From Burkholderiales bacterium (GTDB lineage: Bacteria > Pseudomonadota > Gammaproteobacteria > Burkholderiales > SG8-39): DNA of 19,200 bases. The notes beneath the pieces were generated by a model, which worked only from the letters and a program-made list of their open reading frames with translations, was not told the origin of the DNA and searched no databases. Location of the stretch: the NCBI GenBank assembly GCA_027457185.1, contig DAIDTN010000040.1:1-19200 (forward strand). Direction: 5' to 3'. Shown here piece after piece: positions 14,548 through 19,200 of this stretch. Within the stretch, counting starts at the first letter, position 1; the number at the start of each line of letters is the position of its first letter. The position numbers and the translations under genes are program-made.

Positions 14548-16032
14548 TTAGAAACGCGGCAACTCGGGATGCGGCAACTGTCCGCCCTCGACGTGCATAC
14601 GGCCGAACTCGGCGCAGCGGTGCAGCGTTGGGATGTTCTTGTCCGGATTGAGCAGTTCGTCCGTGTCGAAGGCGCGCTTCACCGCGCGGAACATCTCCAG
14701 TTCGTCGGGCGTGAACTGCAGGCACATCTGGTTTATTTTCTCTATGCCCACGCCGTGCTCGCCGGTGACGGTGCCGCCCACCGCGATGCTCTTTTCCAGC
14801 ACTTCGCCGGCGAAGGCTTCGGTGCGGCGCAGCTGCTCCGGATCGTTGGCGTCGAACAGGATCAGCGGATGCAGATTGCCGTCGCCGGCGTGAAACACAT
14901 TGGGGCAGCGCAGGCCGTATTTCTTTTCCATGGCGGCGATGAAGCGCAGCACCTCGCCCAGGCGCTTCCTCGGGATGGTGCCGTCCATGCAGTAGTAATC
15001 CGGCGAAATGCGGCCCATCGCGGGGAACGCCGCCTTGCGTCCGGACCAGAATTTCAGGCGCTCGGCTTCGTTCTGCGAAATGCGGAAGTCGTAAGCGCCG
15101 GAATCCTTCAGCACCGCGGTCATGCGCGCGATCTCGTCCTCCACCTCTTCCGCGGTGCCGTCGGATTCGCACAGCAGCAGCGCGGCGGCGTCGAGGTCGT
15201 AGCCGGCATGCACATATTCCTCCACCGCGCGCGTGGCCGGCTGGTCCATCATTTCCAGCCCGGCCGGGATGATGCCCGCGGCAATGACGGCGGCGGCGGC
15301 GTTGCCCGCCTTTTCCACGTCGTCGAAGGCGGCGAGGATCACCCGCGCCGTCTGCGGCTTGGGCACCAGCTTGACCGTGATTTCGGTGGCCACGGCGAGC
15401 ATGCCCTCCGAGCCCATGACCAAGGCCAGCAGATCGAGGCCCGGCGCATCCAGCGCTTCATTGCCGAATTCGACCAGTTCGCCCTCGATGGTGCAGGCGC
15501 GCACGCGCAGCACATTGTGCACGGTGAGGCCGTACTTGAGGCAGTGCACGCCGCCCGAGTTCTCGGCCACGTTGCCGCCTATGCTGCAGGCGATCTGCGA
15601 GGAAGGATCGGGGGCGTAATACAGGCCGTAGGGCGCGGCCGCATCGGAGATGGCCAGGTTGCGCACCCCCGGCTGCACCCGCGCGATGCGCGCCACTGGA
15701 TCGAGCGCCAGGATGCGATTCATTTTGGCGAGCGACAGCAGAACGCCTTTGGCGTGCGGCAGCGCACCGCCCGAGAGGCCGGTGCCGGCGCCGCGCGCCA
15801 CCACCGGCAGCTTGAGTTGGCGGCAGGCGCGCAGCACGCGGCTGACTTCGTCCTCGTTCTGCGGCAGGGCCACCACCATCGGCAGCTCGCGGTAGGCCGA
15901 CAGCCCGTCGCATTCGTAGGGTTTGGTGTCCTCCCGCTGGTACAGCACGGCATCAGAGGGCAGGATCGCGCGCAGCGCTTTGACCGCCGCGGTCTGGCGC
16001 AGCGGATCGAGTAGGCGGAAACTTTCATTCAT
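14548..16032 (-). CDS. glcD: Glycolate oxidase catalytic subunit GlcD
   Basis: The 494-residue flavoprotein oxidises glycolate, and often D-lactate, to the 2-oxoacid. The FAD_binding_4 domain (about 50-228) contains VARGAGTGLSGGA (78-90) and SIGGNVAENSGGVHCLKYG (150-168). The C-terminal FAD-oxidase domain has HAGDGNLHPLI (381-391), metal/substrate-binding histidines, and GEHGVGIEK (424-432). Length is close to E. coli GlcD, 499 residues. It heads the glcDEF run and has its own promoter upstream. The ATG at 16032 (MNESFRLL) has no good ribosome binding site but matches the family start. It resembles the lone D2HGDH-like oxidase at 1249-2655 but is a separate branch. Confidence 0.96.
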   Translation of the reverse strand: MNESFRLLDPLRQTAAVKALRAILPSDAVLYQREDTKPYECDGLSAYRELPMVVALPQNEDEVSRVLRACRQLKLPVVARGAGTGLSGGALPHAKGVLLSLAKMNRILALDPVARIARVQPGVRNLAISDAAAPYGLYYAPDPSSQIACSIGGNVAENSGGVHCLKYGLTVHNVLRVRACTIEGELVEFGNEALDAPGLDLLALVMGSEGMLAVATEITVKLVPKPQTARVILAAFDDVEKAGNAAAAVIAAGIIPAGLEMMDQPATRAVEEYVHAGYDLDAAALLLCESDGTAEEVEDEIARMTAVLKDSGAYDFRISQNEAERLKFWSGRKAAFPAMGRISPDYYCMDGTIPRKRLGEVLRFIAAMEKKYGLRCPNVFHAGDGNLHPLILFDANDPEQLRRTEAFAGEVLEKSIAVGGTVTGEHGVGIEKINQMCLQFTPDELEMFRAVKRAFDTDELLNPDKNIPTLHRCAEFGRMHVEGGQLPHPELPRF

Positions 16033-16097
16033 GGCGGCGGGAGCCTGGGATCGGCGCGTGATTCGGGCATAAGGGAGGAACGGCGGGCGACCGCGCC

Positions 16098-16126
16098 ATG
16101 TTAGGCACGGGCCCCTGATGTGTCAA
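16098..16126 (-). promoter_or_regulatory. Promoter of the glcDEF run
   Basis: On the minus strand a perfect -35 TTGACA (16121-16126) and a -10 TAACAT (16098-16103, four of six matches) are separated by exactly 17 nt. Transcription would begin near 16091, leaving a leader of about 60 nt before glcD. Confidence 0.6.
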
Positions 16127-16132
16127 TCGAAT

Positions 16133-16156
16133 GGAAATACAATATTTCATATTGCC
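16133..16156. promoter_or_regulatory. Overlapping AT-rich palindromes, candidate operator of the glc promoter
   Basis: Two perfect 15-bp palindromes overlap here. One is GAAATA-CAA-TATTTC (16134-16148) and the other CAATAT-TTC-ATATTG (16140-16154). An outer near-match, GGAAAT with ATTGCC, frames both. The block ends 7 nt upstream of the -35 and is centred about 53 nt before the predicted start site, a usual place for an activator. It is strikingly AT-rich against its GC-rich surroundings. The binding regulator is not in the window. Confidence 0.5.
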
Positions 16157-16228
16157 AGATGCACCAAGCGCCTCGCGCACCTTTATTGTGAAATGAAGTC
16201 ACGGCTTGCCGGAACCCGCCCGCTCGCC

Positions 16229-16978
16229 TTATCGCATCCGCCGGCACGGAATGACGTTCAGCACAAACCCGAGCAGCATGGCCAGCAGCGTGAACAGGCT
16301 GCCAAACAACCATGGGTAGTCGTGCGCTGAAGCCCAGACCAAGTCCTCGATACCGGTGAGGCGCACCTCGAATTGCCCAACGTCGCGACCGACTACCTTC
16401 CCCGACTTCACCAGCAGAATCTCGACGGTGTACTTTCCCACCCGCAGATCGCCGGGCAACCGCATGTTCGCCATGAACAGGCGGTTGCCGAACACCTTGA
16501 TCGCGCCATCATCCTCGTGGTAATAGCCCTGCTTTTTTTTCAGCCGGTAAAATGCCTTGCGCCAGTCGTCTGCCGCATACGCCTGCAATTGCCGCTCGAA
16601 CCGCACCGGCACGCTTTCGAAGAGCAAGCCATATTGCTGCTGCTCAGCCGGCTGCAGCATCGAAGCAATCGGTGCGGTCGCGTAAAGAAAGATCAAGCTC
16701 GGCGCGCCCACCATCCTGACCGTCGCACTTTTGATCCAGAACGGACCGACTTTGGTTTCACGCGACACCGTCGCCTCGTGCGGCGGCCCCACCAGCTTGA
16801 TGATCAAATCGCCCGGACCACGCATCGCGCCTATGACCTTCAACTCTTTCCCGGAGAATTCCGTGCTGATGTCCACTTCGCTCGTTTCCGGCGCGACTAT
16901 CAGTGACTCGTCGGCCCATGCCGGAACCTGCGGCATCGATACCGAAACCAGGAACAGGCAACGCAGCCAGAAGCTCAT
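16229..16978 (-). CDS. Alph_Pro_TM family (TIGR02186) membrane-anchored periplasmic protein
   Basis: This 249-residue protein begins with a signal peptide (about 1-22, ending AWA). A long beta-rich soluble region follows (about 23-215), with DISTEFSGKELKVIGA near the start. One C-terminal membrane helix (about 222-243, WLFGSLFTLLAMLLGFVLNV) precedes a short basic tail. This matches the Alph_Pro_TM/TIGR02186 family of unknown function, whose genes are commonly found beside tauE-like genes. Here it overlaps the tauE stop by 4 bp (ATGA), so the two are translated together. Most of the protein should face the periplasm, anchored by its tail. An accessory role in sulfur-compound export is inferred from pairing only. 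Confidence 0.82.
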   Translation of the reverse strand: MSFWLRCLFLVSVSMPQVPAWADESLIVAPETSEVDISTEFSGKELKVIGAMRGPGDLIIKLVGPPHEATVSRETKVGPFWIKSATVRMVGAPSLIFLYATAPIASMLQPAEQQQYGLLFESVPVRFERQLQAYAADDWRKAFYRLKKKQGYYHEDDGAIKVFGNRLFMANMRLPGDLRVGKYTVEILLVKSGKVVGRDVGQFEVRLTGIEDLVWASAHDYPWLFGSLFTLLAMLLGFVLNVIPCRRMR

Positions 16979-17913
16979 CGGCGCAGATCCACCGTCATGT
17001 CATAGATCTCGCTCCGCGGAACCGCCAAAGTTACGATCATTTTCGCCGCCACGGCGACCACCACCAGCGCCAGGATGAGGCGCAGCTTTTCGCCCGGCAG
17101 ACGTGCCCCGAGTCGCGCGCCTAGTTTGGTCCCGAGCACCGAGCCGAGAATTAAAATGAGCGCGAGGAACGGATCGACTGAATGATTGACGCCGGCCTGC
17201 ATGATGCTCACCGCCGCAGTGGTGAACAGCAACTGGAACAACGATGTGCCAACGGCGATCTTGGTCGGCAACCGGAGCAGATAAATCATCGCCGGCACCA
17301 TGATGAAGCCGCCGCCGACGCCCTTCAGCGCGGTCAAGATACCCACCGACGCGCCCAATATCAGCAGCCCCACCACCGACAAGCGCGCCTCGGAGGCCGG
17401 GAATGCCGTTTGCCAAGGCAGGTGATCGAACCAGCGTTGGAGCAGCGAATTCGGTACCGTCTCAGCGGGCGGCCCGCCAGGGACAGGCGCGCGCGCGCGA
17501 AAAACAGCCCGCAGCGACTCGATCAGCATGCTCACACCGATAAAGCCCAGCAGGATGACATAGAGGAAAACGACCACGTTGCCGAACTCACCGGCGCGCA
17601 ATAGTATCTCGGCGAGATAGACGCCGAAGCCTCCGCCAAGCCAGCTGCCGAGGAGAAGGATCAGGGCCATCTTGAAGTCGACATTGCCGTGGCGCCAATG
17701 CAGATAGCTTGCCCCGGATGCGGTGCCAGCCATCTGCGCTGCGCCGCTGGACACCGCTACAATGGACGGGATGCCGGTGAAGATGAGCAGCGGGGTGATC
17801 AGAAAACCTCCACCCACCCCTACCAGACCGGAGAGAAAGCCGACGATAGCGCCATAGAACAGGATCAGGACGATATTGACGTCCATATGCGCGATCGGCA
17901 GGAACAATTCCAT
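16975..17913 (-). CDS. TauE/SafE family sulfite/organosulfonate exporter
   Basis: This 312-residue inner-membrane transporter is built of two repeats, each opening with a glycine-rich helix: GFLSGLVGVGGGFLITPLL (25-43) and GILTALKGVGGGFIMVPAM (191-209). About eight helices are separated by a central hydrophilic loop (about 140-175). TauE/SafE proteins are proposed to export sulfite, sulfoacetate or related anions. The ATG at 17913 gives MELFLPIA, the usual family start, and has GCGGA about 8 nt upstream. A TTG at 17931 would add six residues. The gene overlaps the downstream Alph_Pro_TM gene by 4 bp. The actual substrate is uncertain, since TauE/SafE is a broad family. Confidence 0.9.
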   Translation of the reverse strand: MELFLPIAHMDVNIVLILFYGAIVGFLSGLVGVGGGFLITPLLIFTGIPSIVAVSSGAAQMAGTASGASYLHWRHGNVDFKMALILLLGSWLGGGFGVYLAEILLRAGEFGNVVVFLYVILLGFIGVSMLIESLRAVFRARAPVPGGPPAETVPNSLLQRWFDHLPWQTAFPASEARLSVVGLLILGASVGILTALKGVGGGFIMVPAMIYLLRLPTKIAVGTSLFQLLFTTAAVSIMQAGVNHSVDPFLALILILGSVLGTKLGARLGARLPGEKLRLILALVVVAVAAKMIVTLAVPRSEIYDMTVDLRR

Positions 17914-17999
17914 CAAAATGTCCGCGTTCAACTACCACGATTCGAAACGAGCCGCCATTTTACCCGTTGCCGCGCGCCTCTCCGCGGGTGGCGGCCGCG

Positions 18000-18027
18000 T
18001 TGCTGAAAAAAAGCGGGGCAATATAGG
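18000..18027 (+). promoter_or_regulatory. Possible promoter of the SDR gene
   Basis: TTGCTG (18000-18005) and TATAGG (18022-18027) are 16 nt apart, with an A-tract in the spacer. Transcription would start near 18034, inside the tandem repeat that follows. Confidence 0.4.
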
Positions 18028-18049
18028 CTCTACTGAGTAGGCTCTACTG
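18024..18049 (+). repeat. Tandem repeat of a 12-bp unit (14-bp period)
   Basis: TAGGCTCTACTG occurs at 18024-18035 and again at 18038-18049, joined by AG. The second copy looks like a short tandem duplication within the leader of the SDR gene. Confidence 0.85.
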
Positions 18050-18113
18050 CAGCTTTGGGCAGGAACCGTCCAAGGGTGCGAAAATTGCGGCTCGATTCAA
18101 CTAGGAGCGAAGC

Positions 18114-18869
18114 ATGTTCGATCTGACCGGCAAAGTTGCGCTGATCACGGGCTCGACCAAGGGCATAGGTAAGTCCATCGCCGAAGAGATGGCAAAAGCC
18201 GGCGCCAAGGTGGTGATCTCCAGCCGCAAGGCGGAGGCCTGCGAGCAAGTGACCCGGGAACTGACCGGCAGGGGCTACGAGGCGGTCTCGCTTCCCTGCA
18301 ACATCGCGCATAAGGAGCAGCTGCAGCAGCTCGTTGATGCGACCATGAAACAGTGGGGGAAAATCGACATCCTGGTATGCAATGCCGCCGCCAACCCGGT
18401 GTACGGTCCGACGGCGCAGGCGGGCGACGAAGTATTCGACAAGATCATGGGCAACAACATCAAGAGCAACTGGTGGCTGTGCAATATGGTGATTCCGCAG
18501 ATGGCCGAGCGCGGGGATGGCGTGGTGATCATCGTCTCCAGCATCGCCGCGCTCAAGGGCAACACCGTGATCGGGCTGTACGGCGTATCCAAAGCCGCGG
18601 ACACGGCTTTGGTGAGAAACTACGCCTGCGAGTGGGGGCCGTCCAACATCCGTGTCAACGCGATTCTGCCCGGTCTGATCAAGACCGATTTTGCCCGCGC
18701 GCTGTGGGAAAACGACACGGCGCGCAAAGCGCGCGAGGCGATGACGCCGCTGCGGCGCCTGGGCGAGCCCGAAGAAATCGGCGGCATCGCGGTATTTCTC
18801 GCATCCCGGGCCGGAAATTTCATCACGGGTCAGACGATCATTGCCGATGGCGGCGTGACCATCGCTTGA
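18114..18869 (+). CDS. Short-chain dehydrogenase/reductase (FabG-like SDR)
   Basis: This classical SDR of 251 residues uses NAD(P)H to reduce or oxidise a carbonyl/alcohol. The Rossmann turn is TGSTKGIG (12-19). The structural NNAG motif appears as CNAAAN (89-94). The catalytic tetrad is Asn115, Ser143 in VSSIAAL, Tyr156 and Lys160 in YGVSKAA. The C-terminus has PLRRLGEPEEIGGIAVFLAS and the typical GQTIIADGG. The strong AGGAG about 7 nt before the ATG fixes the start. It is divergent from tauE and no pathway partners are in view, so the substrate cannot be assigned; FabG-like names would be only a guess. Confidence 0.93.
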   Translation: MFDLTGKVALITGSTKGIGKSIAEEMAKAGAKVVISSRKAEACEQVTRELTGRGYEAVSLPCNIAHKEQLQQLVDATMKQWGKIDILVCNAAANPVYGPTAQAGDEVFDKIMGNNIKSNWWLCNMVIPQMAERGDGVVIIVSSIAALKGNTVIGLYGVSKAADTALVRNYACEWGPSNIRVNAILPGLIKTDFARALWENDTARKAREAMTPLRRLGEPEEIGGIAVFLASRAGNFITGQTIIADGGVTIA

Positions 18870-18931
18870 AACCGAAACGCAGGGGCCGCGCGGGTTCGGC
18901 GTCGGGATAATCCGGTACAATAGAACCTATC

Positions 18932-18950
18932 CGCACCGACCGCCGGTGCG
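18932..18950 (+). other. Stem-loop after the SDR gene
   Basis: CGCACCG (18932-18938) and CGGTGCG (18944-18950) form a 7-bp stem with a 5-nt loop, 62 nt past the SDR stop. No T-run follows. It may stabilise the 3' end or act as a dyad for the next gene. Just upstream, TACAAT (18916-18921) resembles a -10 but lacks a good -35. The rest of the 18870-19157 gap shows nothing else I can support. Confidence 0.35.
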
Positions 18951-19157
18951 ATCGCCACAGTCTGATCCAGCCGGAAATAATGGCGCCCCTCCGACTGTTT
19001 TGCCCCAGTTGAACAGAGCTCCACTCTACGCGCGTGTCCTGCTATAAGTTTAATCAACGGAATGTGCCAGCCAGCGACGACTGTCGGCCAGTCGCACCGA
19101 TCGGACTGCAGGCGCCGCCAGTCGGCCGCGCCCGCTTGGCTGCGTTGACGGAGAGCC

Positions 19158-19200
19158 ATGCAATCGCCTGAGCAGCCGCCGGAACCTAGCGAGTGGCATC
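19158..19200 (+). CDS. Start of an unidentified gene, cut by window edge
   Basis: An ATG at 19158 follows GGAGAG with 5 nt or fewer of spacing, a good ribosome binding site, and opens the frame MQSPEQPPEPSEWH to the window end. Only 14 residues are visible, Pro/Glu-rich and without recognisable motif, so the product is unknown. Confidence 0.45.
   Translation, partial: MQSPEQPPEPSEWH

Noticed and set aside
14546..15172. N-terminal extension of the glcE frame across glcD
   Set aside because: The extra part is Arg-rich and lies inside glcD in another frame; the ATG at 14545 gives the usual GlcE length and start.
14569..16014. Plus-strand open frame antisense to glcD
   Set aside because: It almost exactly shadows glcD and has a biased composition without domain features.
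16188..16202. CRP-like site GTGA-N7-TCAC upstream of glcD
   Set aside because: The spacing between half sites is one base too long for a Crp site, and it lies about 100 nt upstream of the predicted start site.
17957..17962. TAAAAT on the minus strand as a -10 for tauE
   Set aside because: The hexamer is good but the region at -35 spacing reads GCGGAG, so support is too weak to list.
18870..19157. Possible RNA gene or small coding region after the SDR
   Set aside because: I could not form a tRNA cloverleaf, and the minus-strand frame at 18830-19159 has no ribosome binding site or family pattern.

Overview
The window is GC-rich chromosomal DNA, densely packed with ordinary metabolic genes in short operons. 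Gene content (full-length fused PntA plus PntB, GlcDEF glycolate oxidase, an Opu-type binding-protein/permease fusion, bacterial thiol dioxygenases, a TauE/Alph_Pro_TM pair) and codon use suggest an uncultured or little-studied betaproteobacterium. That assignment is inference from pattern recognition, not a search. I see no phage, insertion sequence, CRISPR array, rRNA or tRNA.

Layout. Positions 1-1219 (+): the 3' end of a cysteine-dioxygenase-family gene, a small Rho_N/SAP-like protein gene, and a second, complete dioxygenase whose outer active-site residues are changed. Positions 1249-2655 (-): a D-2-hydroxyglutarate-dehydrogenase-like FAD oxidase, convergent with the dioxygenase. Positions 2834-4165 (+): an amidase interrupted by an in-frame amber codon at 3992-3994, with 56 further family-like codons after it. 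Positions 3928-5547 (-): an NhaD/ArsB-like ion transporter whose open frame runs antisense into the broken amidase. Positions 5694-8699 (-): pntAB, ending in a hairpin terminator and preceded by a perfect FNR/ANR box spaced correctly from a -10 element.

Positions 8915-16032 (-) form one tightly coupled five-gene run: glcD-glcE-glcF, then an MsbA-like ABC exporter, then an Opu-type substrate-binding/permease fusion with no partner ATPase in view. It is headed by a TTGACA promoter with overlapping AT-rich palindromes just upstream. Positions 16229-17913 (-): tauE plus an Alph_Pro_TM gene, overlapping by 4 bp. Positions 18114-18869 (+): an SDR oxidoreductase. A further + strand gene probably begins at 19158.

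Themes: flavin-dependent 2-hydroxyacid oxidation (glcDEF and the D2HGDH-like enzyme), pyridine-nucleotide balance (pntAB, apparently oxygen-responsive), and thiol/sulfur oxidation and export (dioxygenases, TauE). I found no clearly novel defence or mobile system. The most interesting items are the FNR-type pnt promoter, the amidase/transporter collision, the altered dioxygenase paralogue and the ABC genes appended to glcDEF.
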